Shown here one piece after another: positions 36,528 through 45,049 of a stretch of 62,597 nt of DNA. The stretch spans positions 1-62,597 of the forward strand of contig JAHEGE010000010.1 of assembly GCA_024639905.1 (NCBI GenBank), written 5' to 3'. How positions within the stretch are numbered: the stretch's first letter is position 1; the number at the start of each line of letters is the position of its first letter. A model generated the notes under the pieces. That model did not search any database, had not been told where the DNA came from, and worked only from the letters and a program-made list of their open reading frames with translations. Source of the stretch: Gammaproteobacteria bacterium. GTDB lineage: Bacteria; Pseudomonadota; Gammaproteobacteria; Pseudomonadales; Pseudohongiellaceae. The position numbers and the translations under genes are program-made.

Positions 36528-37630
36528 TGCCGAGTGAATCGTTCTTCCGCCTCGCCATACGCACTAACGCGTCGGCCGGCGGCGGCCTCGGCAAGCAGCG
36601 CGGTAAATTCGCGCCAGACCTTCGCCGGAGGGTGTGTCGAAAAACAGGGCGGCGCCACTTCCTTGCCGTCTTGCAGCACTGCCGCGCCCTGATAAGCGCA
36701 AGTTTTTTTGATGCACGGCGCGCAGGCAAAGTCGGAGTGCAGATGCTTTTGGGTGTGGCCGTAAGTGCCCGAGAGTCCGGGATCGGTGGGCCCGTAAAGC
36801 GACAGCGTGGGGCGGGTGAGTGCGGCGGCGAGATGGCCGAGTCCGGTGTCCACGGCGATAATACCGGCGGCGGCAGCGAGCACGCTGGCCAGTCCACTGA
36901 GTGATTGTTTATCGAGTACCGTCGCGCCCGAGTCAGCGGCGATGGATTCTGCGCGCGCCCTCTCGCCAGCATCGCCCCAAGGCAACAAGACCTCGAAGCC
37001 CGCTTCGTTGGCGATAAGTGCCAGTGTGCGCCAGTAGTCTTCAGGCCAGTGCTTCGTCGCCCATGTGGTGCCGTGTAAAAACACCACCTGCTTGCGAGTG
37101 CTAGCGATTTCATTGCCGCCCGCAATCAATGCGCTGCTAATCCCGTAGTCTACCGTGCGCGGGTTGTATTCGTATTGCAGTGCGCGCGCGAACAGTTGCC
37201 GCACGCGGTCTACGGCGTGTTCGCTCCACGGTACTGAGTAGACCTTGTTATAAAAGAGTGTCGCCAGCGGCTCGCGAATCGTACTGTCGCTGAGCCCAAC
37301 GGTAAGCCCACGCGCCAAACGGCTAATCAATCCGCTTTTAATAAGTCCCTGCGCATCGATAACGAGGTCGTAGTGTTCTCGCTGAATGTCTTCACGAAAA
37401 GCCTTAAACTCGCTGCCGCTAAATGAGCGCAGCACAGTCTTGCGCCAGCGCCTCAGCGCCACAGGAATGACTCGCTCCACAGCGGGGTGCCAGCTTGGCA
37501 CCTCGGCAAAATTTTCTTCAACCACCCAGTCAAAAACGATATCGGGGCGCGCCCTGCGGGCATCTGTTACCGCGGGTAGTGTGTGGATAATGTCGCCTAG
37601 CGACGACACTTTAACTATCAATACGCGCAC
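36524..37630 (-). CDS. waaC: LPS heptosyltransferase I
   Basis: WaaC (GT9) adds the first heptose to Kdo. Clear motifs are MRVLIVKVSSLGDIIHTLPAV with the Asp of the active site, FDWVVEENFAEVPSWHPAV, DLVIDAQGLIKSGLISRLARG, VVFLHGTTWATKHWPEDYW and VDTGLGHLAAALTRPTLSLYGPTDP. The start is GTG. The Cys-rich C-terminal segment (FACAPCIKKTCAYQG) is usual in some proteobacterial WaaC. It lies 16 bases after waaF. Confidence 0.95.
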   Translation of the reverse strand: MRVLIVKVSSLGDIIHTLPAVTDARRARPDIVFDWVVEENFAEVPSWHPAVERVIPVALRRWRKTVLRSFSGSEFKAFREDIQREHYDLVIDAQGLIKSGLISRLARGLTVGLSDSTIREPLATLFYNKVYSVPWSEHAVDRVRQLFARALQYEYNPRTVDYGISSALIAGGNEIASTRKQVVFLHGTTWATKHWPEDYWRTLALIANEAGFEVLLPWGDAGERARAESIAADSGATVLDKQSLSGLASVLAAAAGIIAVDTGLGHLAAALTRPTLSLYGPTDPGLSGTYGHTQKHLHSDFACAPCIKKTCAYQGAAVLQDGKEVAPPCFSTHPPAKVWREFTALLAEAAAGRRVSAYGEAEERFTRQ

Positions 37631-37646
37631 TGCATTTCTCTCATCA

Positions 37647-38744
37647 TTATTTTAGGTCTAGCTCGATAACGGCGGAGCTCGCGCGTGCAGGCGCAAGCTC
37701 GGTCATGCAGCGGTTGTGGCCGAAGCGGCAGGTGCGCTCGAAACAGGGCCGGCAATTAATGTCGGTACTCAGAACGCGCGAGATCGTTGCCAGCGGCGGA
37801 GTGAAATCCGGCGAGGTGGAACCGTACAGGGCAACCACCGGCAAGTCTAACGCGGCGGCGACATGCATCAGCCCAGAATCATTACTCAGCGCGGTGGTGC
37901 AAGCCGCCATAAGGTCTATAGCCTCTTCTAGCGTGGTCTTGCCCGCTACATTAAAGCAGCGCGGATCGCTCTTTGCGCCACCGCTTGTGCCTAACTTTGT
38001 AACGATGCCTGCCTCGATTTCTTGAGCGACGGCTTGGTCGCCCGCGGAGCCCATAATAACGATGCGCCAGCCCAACACGATGAGGTCAGCGCAGGTAGCA
38101 ATGAAATGCGCTGCGGGCCACTGCTTAGAGGGGCCAAATTCGGCGCCGGGACACACAGCAATGAGCCGCTTAGGCATCGGCGCGCTTGGGTCGTCGTTGG
38201 GCGCGGCGATGCCGAAGCGCGCAAGCACCCGATCAACGTCTGGGCGTCGCACAAGCAGCCGAGGGTCCGGCACCCTCTCGACCGGCGGCGCGTCGGCTGA
38301 GAACGCCAAGGCCGCGAAGCGCTGGGCCATTTGCGGGTATTTGTGCTTATCGAGGCGGCGGCAATCGTTGAGTAGCCAGCCCCGCGCCTCACCACGCCAG
38401 CCAGTGCGCACCGGAATGCCCGCAAAGAAGGGAATGAGCGCCGATTTAAACGAGTTAGGTAGCACGATCGCCCGGGTATAGCCGGCGTCACGCAGAGACA
38501 GCCCGAAACGGCGACGCGCGCTGAGCTTCAGCTCACCATGACCGAAAGGCAGGTCGAAGCTTGCATCGACCTCGGGCATACGATCGAGCAGCGGTTTGGT
38601 CCATGCAGGCGCGAGCACGCTGAGGTGGCTATCGGGGTAACGGCGCTTAAGGGTAATAAAGAGACTCTGCGCCATCACCATGTCACCAACCCACGCCGGG
38701 CCGATGATGAGGATCTTCTCTTGCATTTTGCTACTGCTTGTCAT
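37647..38744 (-). CDS. waaF: LPS heptosyltransferase II
   Basis: WaaF (GT9) adds the second heptose. ILIIGPAWVGDMVMAQSLFITLKRRYPDSHLSVLAPAW and FDLPFGHGELKLSARRRFG are diagnostic, followed by AIVLPNSFKSALIPFFAGIPVRTGWRGEARGWLLND, CPGAEFGPSKQWPAAHF and SNDSGLMHVAAALDLPVVALYGSTSP. An alternative start is the second Met (38726). It begins the waaF-waaC-waaG-carbamoyltransferase run; a waaP-type core kinase, which follows waaG in pseudomonads, is absent here. Confidence 0.95.
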   Translation of the reverse strand: MTSSSKMQEKILIIGPAWVGDMVMAQSLFITLKRRYPDSHLSVLAPAWTKPLLDRMPEVDASFDLPFGHGELKLSARRRFGLSLRDAGYTRAIVLPNSFKSALIPFFAGIPVRTGWRGEARGWLLNDCRRLDKHKYPQMAQRFAALAFSADAPPVERVPDPRLLVRRPDVDRVLARFGIAAPNDDPSAPMPKRLIAVCPGAEFGPSKQWPAAHFIATCADLIVLGWRIVIMGSAGDQAVAQEIEAGIVTKLGTSGGAKSDPRCFNVAGKTTLEEAIDLMAACTTALSNDSGLMHVAAALDLPVVALYGSTSPDFTPPLATISRVLSTDINCRPCFERTCRFGHNRCMTELAPARASSAVIELDLK

Positions 38745-38795
38745 GTGCCCAGTTTACTCTCGCTGGGCTTTCAGTGACAGCGTGTTGGCGTGCGC

Positions 38796-40268
38796 CTATT
38801 CGACCAGCTTGACCCACTCGCCTGGCGCGGGGCTGCCATTGGGGTAATAGTTATTCAGCAGCCGCAGCGTCTCTTCGGGATAACTGCTAAGCCGGCTTTG
38901 CTGCGCCACTACCGAGAAATCGAAATACTCGCTGGCCTGCACGAAGCGAATCTTAGCCTCTACGCCAGCCCCTTCGCCGCGTTGTATGGCACGAAACGAG
39001 CGAATGGCGGCGAGCAGCTCTGCGTCCACCTGATCGGCTGAACCGGCATCGAGGCTACTGCCGCGGAAGATAAACGCGCGCCGACCCAAATAGATGACCG
39101 CGATACGCTCGTCCATGCCGGTCTCGGCGGAGGTTGCGACGCCGGTATGGCCAACCAGTCGAAACTGTTCGAGGGGCTCGGAGCGCTGCAGCGAATCGAT
39201 GCCAAGCCTGTCGCGAATAAATAGACGCGGATCGAGATTGTCTTGCAGGCGCTGAGCCTCGATATGCAACTGTCCGCGGCCGGCGAGCTGGCCTGTCGCC
39301 GTGGTCGTGGTTTCTTCGACAGTCCATTCGGGCGGAAACACGAGCGTATAACCGAGCAGATTTTGGTAATAGCGGTTACGCTCGTCGGTGCGCTGACTTT
39401 GATTGCTTTGCCCCACCACGAGACCCTCGAGGTGAGCGCGGAACTCGGCGTCGTCGCTGCGCGTTACCTCACCGCCACTGAGGCGAGCGACATCGTCGAT
39501 CGCCTGCTGCAGCCGCTTATCGTTACGCGGGTGGGTCGCAAACAGACCGTGGTAGCCGCCGCCGGTCCCTGCTACCTTCCGATTAAAGTCTTCTTGGTTT
39601 TTCAATACCGTGATGACTTCGATCATCGCGCTGGGGTCGTAGCCCGCGTTAACGATGTATTCGGCGCCGAGGCTGTCGGCTTCGAGCTCTTGCTCGCGGC
39701 CGAAGCCACTGAGTCCGGTCTGCGCCCAGATCGAGGTGATGTCGCTAATTTGTGAGCCAACATAGCCGCTGCCCGTGGCAACCGCGGTGACCACACCACC
39801 TATCGTCGCGGCGGTTTTGGCGAGCCCGCCACGTGCTTGTCGCTGCACCGCGTGACGCGCCGTAATGTGGCCGATCTCGTGCGCGAGCACCGCGGCTAAC
39901 TCCGCCTCGCTGTTCATAAAAGTCAGCAGGCCGCGATTCACATAGACATAACCGCCTGGCAACGCGAACGCATTAATCTCAGGGCTATCGATAATCGTGA
40001 AAGTATAATCGAGATCGGGGCGGTGACTCGCGCGTGCGACGTCGTTGCCTACGCGCTCTACATACGCCTGCAGCGCTTCGTCGCGATACACGCTCGACGA
40101 GGCCAGCACTTTTTCATGCTCCTCTTTGCCGATTTCTTTTTCTTTGTTCTCGGTCATCAGCACGAGGTTGGCGCCGCCGGTCGCGGGGTTTACCGCGCAG
40201 CCGTTAAGGCCTAACCCCAAGCCTAGTAGGCAGGTCATTGTTAGTACTGCAGTGGAGCGTAAAGCCAT
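38796..40268 (-). CDS. M48 zinc metalloprotease lipoprotein (LoiP/BepA-like) with extra C-terminal domain
   Basis: The 490-aa lipoprotein has lipobox LNGC (Cys24). The M48 domain (residues about 60-260) contains the zinc site AAVLAHEIGHITARHAVQ, the downstream Glu in EQELEADSLGAEYIVNAGYDP and the segment INAFALPGGYVYVNRGLL. Residues about 290-490 form a second domain (NRYYQNLLGYTLVFPPEWTVEET..., SFRAIQRGEG) found in longer members. The role would be periplasmic quality control of outer-membrane proteins. It lies 20 bases after the last lipoprotein of the envelope operon and may belong to it. Confidence 0.85.
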   Translation of the reverse strand: MALRSTAVLTMTCLLGLGLGLNGCAVNPATGGANLVLMTENKEKEIGKEEHEKVLASSSVYRDEALQAYVERVGNDVARASHRPDLDYTFTIIDSPEINAFALPGGYVYVNRGLLTFMNSEAELAAVLAHEIGHITARHAVQRQARGGLAKTAATIGGVVTAVATGSGYVGSQISDITSIWAQTGLSGFGREQELEADSLGAEYIVNAGYDPSAMIEVITVLKNQEDFNRKVAGTGGGYHGLFATHPRNDKRLQQAIDDVARLSGGEVTRSDDAEFRAHLEGLVVGQSNQSQRTDERNRYYQNLLGYTLVFPPEWTVEETTTTATGQLAGRGQLHIEAQRLQDNLDPRLFIRDRLGIDSLQRSEPLEQFRLVGHTGVATSAETGMDERIAVIYLGRRAFIFRGSSLDAGSADQVDAELLAAIRSFRAIQRGEGAGVEAKIRFVQASEYFDFSVVAQQSRLSSYPEETLRLLNNYYPNGSPAPGEWVKLVE

Positions 40269-40288
40269 GGCTAGGTTCCTCCCGTGCG

Positions 40289-40987
40289 CTACTCGCCGTT
40301 AACGAACTGCTTGAGCTGATCGGCGAGCCGGACGCAGGCATTCGCCTCGACGCGCGCGATAAGCGGAATGGGGATAACGAGTGCCGGCAAATAGGACTGC
40401 CCGGTTGCATCCGTGCTAATAGTGCCGACGTTTTGCAGCGACGCGACATCCCAAACCCGCGCGTCAAAATTTGAATCGTCTTCCCATGAGCCGAAGCCGA
40501 AGCAGCCAGCGCCGCCGGGGCCAACGGTGCACGAGATCGAACCGGTGCGCCCGCTAGTCTCAGTAAAACCATCGAGCCAGACGATGTAACGCACGCCGAA
40601 GTCTTCCATCTTTTGGGCAACCACCTGCTCCGCCATCAAGCGTTCCAAGTCGCGCGTGCGCAGCGGCGCCGTGCGTGGCTCGAACCACGGGAACATGGCG
40701 TCTATGAAGTCGCGCTCGGGAATCACCGAAATGGAATCGTTGCCGCTGGTTATGCGCTCGCCGACACAGTCCACAAATTCTGCGCGGGTCTCGTAGTCGC
40801 TGGCGTGGCGGCGACCGAGTATCACAATAGACTCGCCGGTCTCGATGCCAGTGGCGCCCTGTCGAAATTCGTCAACCGTGGTGCTCGTGCAGGCACCTAA
40901 TGCGGACAGCACGAAGGCGGCAAAGATGCCGACCCGAGCTCGCCGGGTGATTAATGCACTTATGCTGTTTGCTGTGTAAGCATTCAC
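40289..40987 (-). CDS. Lipoprotein of unknown function
   Basis: The signal sequence ends in lipobox LSALGAC. GTG 40987, with AAGGA eight bases upstream, is preferred over GTG 41014. The mature part (SIVILGRRHASDYETRAEFVDCVGERI, MFPWFEPRTAPLRTRDLERLMAEQVVAQKMEDFGVRYIVWLDGFTE, ARVWDVASLQNVGTISTDATGQSYLPALVIPIPLIARVEANACVRLADQL) has four Cys and an alpha-beta pattern; I do not recognise the family. The phrase VRYIVWLDG and the DLERLMAEQ segment resemble periplasmic adaptor lipoproteins that sense or report stress, but this is only an impression. It lies in the envelope operon. Confidence 0.72.
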   Translation of the reverse strand: MNAYTANSISALITRRARVGIFAAFVLSALGACTSTTVDEFRQGATGIETGESIVILGRRHASDYETRAEFVDCVGERITSGNDSISVIPERDFIDAMFPWFEPRTAPLRTRDLERLMAEQVVAQKMEDFGVRYIVWLDGFTETSGRTGSISCTVGPGGAGCFGFGSWEDDSNFDARVWDVASLQNVGTISTDATGQSYLPALVIPIPLIARVEANACVRLADQLKQFVNGE

Positions 40988-41044
40988 GCGTCGTTTCCTT
41001 GGCGCCTCTGGCACCGCGTCCTCGTTAGTAAGGCGTCTTTACTC

Positions 41045-41665
41045 TCACTGCCTCGCCGCCAGCCAATCCCGGACCTCGGGGACCTGACCAAAGCTTAGCG
41101 AAAAACTCGAGGCGAGATCGCGAAGCGCGACAACCGCGGCCTCATTAATCGCGGTAGTTGTTCCGCGCAGGTTTTCGGTGGGCGTCTTGCCATAGGAGGT
41201 CAGGACCCAGTCCGCTATGGGTGCACCGTCTTCGGCGAGCAGGCGCATGTTGTAGCGAATCCACACTTCGAAAACGTCTAGCTTAGTCTTGTTGGGCAGT
41301 GCGAGTTGAAACTCATCGATGGCTGGGACGAAGATCGCATCGACGCCGAGAGCCTGTGCTTCTTCTACGCTGTCCACCGTCACCACGGAATTAAACATGG
41401 CCGGCAGCACCGCGTTGAATAGCGCAATATGCGATTCACCGCTGGCGATATTGTATTCCTCGTTGCCGGTTTCCGAATACTCGATGTAGTGAAAACTGCG
41501 CAGCGCCTCGTCATACACGACGGCCACGTCAATGGGCAGCGACGCCACATTGGGCGAAGGGTAGCTGCCCTGTATGACAACGTTGCTGACGCCGCAGCTC
41601 ATCAGCAGCAGAGCGCCCGCTAGGAAGGCGACGGCGTTACGCAGGTTTAGGACGGTTGTTTTCAT
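41045..41665 (-). CDS. Lipoprotein of unknown function
   Basis: 206 aa with lipobox LLMSC (Cys24). Segments IDVAVVYDEALRSFHYIEYSETGNEEYNIASGESHIALFNAVLPAMFNSVVTVDSVEEA and DAIFVPAIDEFQLALPNKTKLDVFEVWIRYNMRL suggest an alpha-beta fold like that of lipoproteins that line export or assembly complexes. No name is justified. It follows VWA protein 2 after 21 bases and precedes a second lipoprotein after 30 bases. Confidence 0.78.
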   Translation of the reverse strand: MKTTVLNLRNAVAFLAGALLLMSCGVSNVVIQGSYPSPNVASLPIDVAVVYDEALRSFHYIEYSETGNEEYNIASGESHIALFNAVLPAMFNSVVTVDSVEEAQALGVDAIFVPAIDEFQLALPNKTKLDVFEVWIRYNMRLLAEDGAPIADWVLTSYGKTPTENLRGTTTAINEAAVVALRDLASSFSLSFGQVPEVRDWLAARQ

Positions 41666-41686
41666 TGACTCGCTGCTAGTTGCACC

Positions 41687-42691
41687 CTATTGGAAATCAT
41701 TGAGGCCTACGAATGTACCACCATTTCGCTGCGTCATCTCGCGCATCAGCGTGGAATACCGGTACACACTCTGTTGGAACCGCGCGGGGCCCGAAAATAT
41801 CGTCGGAAAGCCGATGCCGTGAATACGCACGAGGCGGTTGCCATCGGCGTCCTCGACGTTAATGCGATCTATAGTACGCAATACGTCGCGTATCGAGCCT
41901 CCGGGTTGAAAATCGTCCCCCAGCACGTAAATGCTGATCTTCTTATCGGGCGCATAGAAAGTATTAATCGCCCGGGTCACGCCTTCGACGGGGCTGGAAT
42001 TACTGAAGGGGTTCCAATTCCTCAGCGTCGACAGTATCTGATTACGCCGTGCAGGCGTATCTGGGATCCACTGACCACGAAACGAATCGAACATGTAGTC
42101 GCCCATGTCATTCATGATCTGTATGCCCTTCACGTCGGGATAGACATTGAGGGTGTCTTCGATGACGCCGAGCATTTTCCCCCAGCTCGGGTTATTGAAC
42201 ATAGAACCCGACGTATCGATGACGAAGATGATGTATTCGCTGTCCACCGGAATGCCGCCGATTGCGTTGTTTTCCGGCGCGCGGCTGTTGGCCGCGAGGC
42301 GCTGCATCTCCTCGGTTAAGCTCTGCTGAGCGAGCGACAGCTTGCCGATCTCCTCGGTGCTCTCCTGCGACAGCTGGCGCGAAGACTGGAACTCGCCCTG
42401 CACATCGCTTAAGTCGCGGCGCAGACGTGCGACACGGTCCTTCAGCGCAGACAACTGCTCTTGCTTTGCGTTTAGGTCGCGATTGACGACGCGGGTCTCT
42501 CCGCGAATCTCGAACAATGCTTCCTGCAACTCTGCTATGACCGCCGTTGGAGTCGCCTGCGCCTCCTCGATCGGCGCGGGCTGCGAGGGCTTGGCGAGCA
42601 TTAGCAGGATGATCATCGCGCCGAAGCCGCACGACGCTACGTCGAGGAACGACACCGTAAACGACTCTGTCTCGCGGCTACGCTTAAGCAT
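41687..42691 (-). CDS. VWA protein 2 with ExbD/TolR-like membrane segment
   Basis: From ATG 42691 the protein has 334 aa; the ATG shares one base with the stop of VWA protein 1 (TAATG). Residues 11-33 (FTVSFLDVASCGFGAMIILLML) form one membrane helix with Asp17 in FLDV. A coiled-coil stretch follows (about 45-135). The VWA domain shows the MIDAS motif FVIDTSGSM (Asp159, Ser161, Ser163), KISIYVLGDDFQPGG and a terminal NGGTFVGLNDFQ. Residues FLDV-x-x-CGFGA are shared with VWA protein 1, so both are paralogues. By analogy the Asp would take part in proton flow through the adjacent MotA/TolQ/ExbB protein; that is inference. Confidence 0.85.
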   Translation of the reverse strand: MLKRSRETESFTVSFLDVASCGFGAMIILLMLAKPSQPAPIEEAQATPTAVIAELQEALFEIRGETRVVNRDLNAKQEQLSALKDRVARLRRDLSDVQGEFQSSRQLSQESTEEIGKLSLAQQSLTEEMQRLAANSRAPENNAIGGIPVDSEYIIFVIDTSGSMFNNPSWGKMLGVIEDTLNVYPDVKGIQIMNDMGDYMFDSFRGQWIPDTPARRNQILSTLRNWNPFSNSSPVEGVTRAINTFYAPDKKISIYVLGDDFQPGGSIRDVLRTIDRINVEDADGNRLVRIHGIGFPTIFSGPARFQQSVYRYSTLMREMTQRNGGTFVGLNDFQ

Positions 42692-43785
42692 TAGGGCCAG
42701 TCCTTCGAGGGCGTGATAAACGACCCGCGGCTGATCTGCGCAAGCTGCCAATACGCTGCCGATGCGCTGGGGTCGCCCTCCAATGGGAGCAGAACAATAT
42801 TCACCGGAATATTATCCGGCAGGGCATCGAGCGCGTCCTCGAAACGATCGAGTCTATCCTTAGGCGTCACCAGGCCGGTGCGGCTTCCGCGCTCGCCAAG
42901 CGTCGGCAGTCCGTCTGTAATGAGGAAAATATTATCGGGGCGCTCATCCATTGCTGCGATCGCGCGGAACACCTGCTGCAGGTCTGTGCCGTTGTTCGGC
43001 ACCAGCGCCTTGAGCCTATCGATACCGGCGTTAAGCCCATCGCGCTCGGCGACCTCTTGCCAACTGTCTAGCTCGGCGTCGAGCAGCGACTCGGTGGTTT
43101 GGTTAAAGTGCCAGAGTTGATAACGGCTTGTAATAGGCAGCTGCGTGCTCACCCAATCTACCGTCCGAATCACGCGCTGCCACTTCGGCGCGGCGAGCTT
43201 GCGCTCCTCGTTCATGTTGCGAGTACGAATAATATTCACCAGCGTTTCGTCGAGCATGCTGGTCGAGCTATCCACTAAGACAAGGATGCGTTGACCTCCC
43301 AGGAATAGGCCCGTCAAATATTGCCTGCTGCCGTCGCCAAGAAACTGGCGCACGCTATTGCCCTCTTGGTCGAGAGCGCTCGCCTGCAGGCGTAGCAGCT
43401 CTTCTTCGAGCGCGCGCACGTCGGCCCGCAGCTTCTCTATGCTCTCAACCGTCGCCGTACTCGAATTTTCGAGGGCGGCGAGCTCTTCTAAAAAGGTTTG
43501 CAGCTGTTCTTGAATCTCCGTCGCCAAGCCTTCGGCGGTGACCACCTCTAGGCTCACGTCTGCGACGGTATTACGTAGGCGCTCGAGATTGATCTCGCCT
43601 TCGAGCACCTCTTCCTCGAGCAGGCTCACCTCGGCCGCGATGCTAGGATCTACCCGCACGGCGGCTACGGTTGTCGCATGATCTAGAATTAGGAAAAGCA
43701 AGATGACCGCGCCAAATCCGCAGAACATCACGTCGAGAAACGCAAGACTGAGCGGGCTAACTTGGCGGTTCTTAGCCTTCGCCAT
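42691..43785 (-). CDS. VWA protein 1 with ExbD/TolR-like membrane segment
   Basis: 364 aa. The N-terminus (QVSPLSLAFLDVMFCGFGAVILLFLIL) is one membrane helix with Asp18 placed as in the FIDV of ExbD. A strongly predicted coiled coil occupies about residues 50-135 (EVSLLEEEVLEGEINLERLRNTV..., LEELAALENSS..., VRALEEELLRLQ). The VWA domain begins ILVLVDSSTSM (MIDAS Asp172, Ser174, Ser176), then VPNNGTDLQQVFRAI and DNIFLITDGLPTLGE, completing the metal site. It overlaps the Hsp70-like gene by 14 bases and VWA protein 2 by one. Confidence 0.87.
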   Translation of the reverse strand: MAKAKNRQVSPLSLAFLDVMFCGFGAVILLFLILDHATTVAAVRVDPSIAAEVSLLEEEVLEGEINLERLRNTVADVSLEVVTAEGLATEIQEQLQTFLEELAALENSSTATVESIEKLRADVRALEEELLRLQASALDQEGNSVRQFLGDGSRQYLTGLFLGGQRILVLVDSSTSMLDETLVNIIRTRNMNEERKLAAPKWQRVIRTVDWVSTQLPITSRYQLWHFNQTTESLLDAELDSWQEVAERDGLNAGIDRLKALVPNNGTDLQQVFRAIAAMDERPDNIFLITDGLPTLGERGSRTGLVTPKDRLDRFEDALDALPDNIPVNIVLLPLEGDPSASAAYWQLAQISRGSFITPSKDWP

Positions 43786-45037
43786 CGCTCACCTCTTCTT
43801 GCATAAAAGACTCTAGCACCAGAGACGCTATTGAGCCGTCTGGCTGCATAATGCCGAGCGTATCGCCCTGGGCGACAAAGAGTGCTTCGCCTTCGGCGAG
43901 CCTGATTGGATTGCCGTTAAGTCGCAGCCCCGCGGCGGTTTGCGCGTCGAGTGTAAAGCGCGCGCGTGGACCTTCGCGGCGCGGCGCGGCCCGTGACATG
44001 CCGGCGTCGACCGCGAGCTGTTTGTGCAGCCCGAAAGGCGCACCAGTAACTAGCTGGTCGCGATGCGCGAAGCACGAGGCGATACTGGTTTCGAACCCGG
44101 CTACGTTTACAGCCGTGACCCGCACCAGCTCGGCATGGCTGGCAAGCTCGGCGGTCATGCCGGGCAGCCCCCCAAGCGGCGGACACACGACTATCCGCGC
44201 GTTCGCGCTTTGGCTGCGCTGCAATAGGCTGCGCAGCTGCTGCGCAATTTTTTCGCGCGTGGGTGCAAGCGCCGACAAAAGATCTTGGTAAGGCAACTTG
44301 GCCCCGTGCAGTGCTCCGTCTGCGGCGAGTTCGAGCAGCACGTTCTCGCCACTGGCAGCAGCACGCAGCCAATCCGGCAAGGCGTTATAAAGTAGCTGCT
44401 CGGTGGGCGCATCGTGTTGCGGATTAAACCGACACTGTTCGATGAATAATTCCGTGCTGAACTGCATCAGCGCATCGATGACATTCTCGCTGCCAGTGGA
44501 GGGCAACGCCACGCTCGCCTCCACTTTCAAACGCCCGCCGTGCCACTCTATTAAGCTGATCAGAGTTTGATGCAATTGCTGCTGAACGACGACTGTTGCC
44601 CCTTCGGCGGGCGTGGACGCGGCGGCGAGCAGCGCGGAATCGACGAGGCTAACCACCCGCAGCGGCGTCTTCTTTGCGACGCCGAGCAAAATGCCCAGCT
44701 GCTGCCGAGAGAAACTGCTTGGCACGCTCAACACGACATCGCGCGGCTCGCCACCAGACTGCTCGGCGATAGCTTGCAAATGGGCGTGGGCGAGGTCGGC
44801 ACTATGGCGCAGGTTTTCGTTTGGCAGGCGCCCGCTAGGCAGCGGCTCGAGGCTGAGGTCTTGCCAGTAGCGGCTATGACTTTGATTCGGATGCAGACGC
44901 GACTGGGCCCGGGCCTCGTTGCCGAGCAGCACCTCTTTCTCCTTCGCGAGCGCGAAGCCGGCGCTCGTCAGCAACACGCCGTCTTCGCCGCCTAGCGCGA
45001 CACCGTTGTCATTCAGCTCGAGTAATTGCAGCGTCAT
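43772..45037 (-). CDS. Hsp70/actin-fold-like protein with degenerate nucleotide motifs
   Basis: The 421-aa protein resembles DnaK-type actin-fold proteins: LLTSAGFALAKEKEVLLGNEARAQ, NLRHSADLAHAHLQAIAEQSGGEPRDVVLSVPSSFSRQQLGILLGVAKKTPLRVVSLVDSALLAA (like the VPAxF...A...AGL...EP.AA region), and CPPLGGLPGMTAELAS in place of the adenosine motif. However, the phosphate-1 GIDxGTT motif reads LNDNGVAL and the phosphate-2 loop reads VVVQQQLHQTLI, so ATP hydrolysis is doubtful. Residues about 350-421 form a small beta domain (RLNGNPIRLAEGEALFVAQGDTLGIMQPDG). No membrane segment is present, so it would sit in the cytoplasm. It is encoded between the channel and the VWA genes. Confidence 0.72.
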   Translation of the reverse strand: MTLQLLELNDNGVALGGEDGVLLTSAGFALAKEKEVLLGNEARAQSRLHPNQSHSRYWQDLSLEPLPSGRLPNENLRHSADLAHAHLQAIAEQSGGEPRDVVLSVPSSFSRQQLGILLGVAKKTPLRVVSLVDSALLAAASTPAEGATVVVQQQLHQTLISLIEWHGGRLKVEASVALPSTGSENVIDALMQFSTELFIEQCRFNPQHDAPTEQLLYNALPDWLRAAASGENVLLELAADGALHGAKLPYQDLLSALAPTREKIAQQLRSLLQRSQSANARIVVCPPLGGLPGMTAELASHAELVRVTAVNVAGFETSIASCFAHRDQLVTGAPFGLHKQLAVDAGMSRAAPRREGPRARFTLDAQTAAGLRLNGNPIRLAEGEALFVAQGDTLGIMQPDGSIASLVLESFMQEEVSDGEG

Positions 45038-45049
45038 GCGGTTTCTCGT

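Noticed and set aside
36460..37125. 221-aa minus-strand frame
   Set aside because: Out-of-frame shadow inside waaC.
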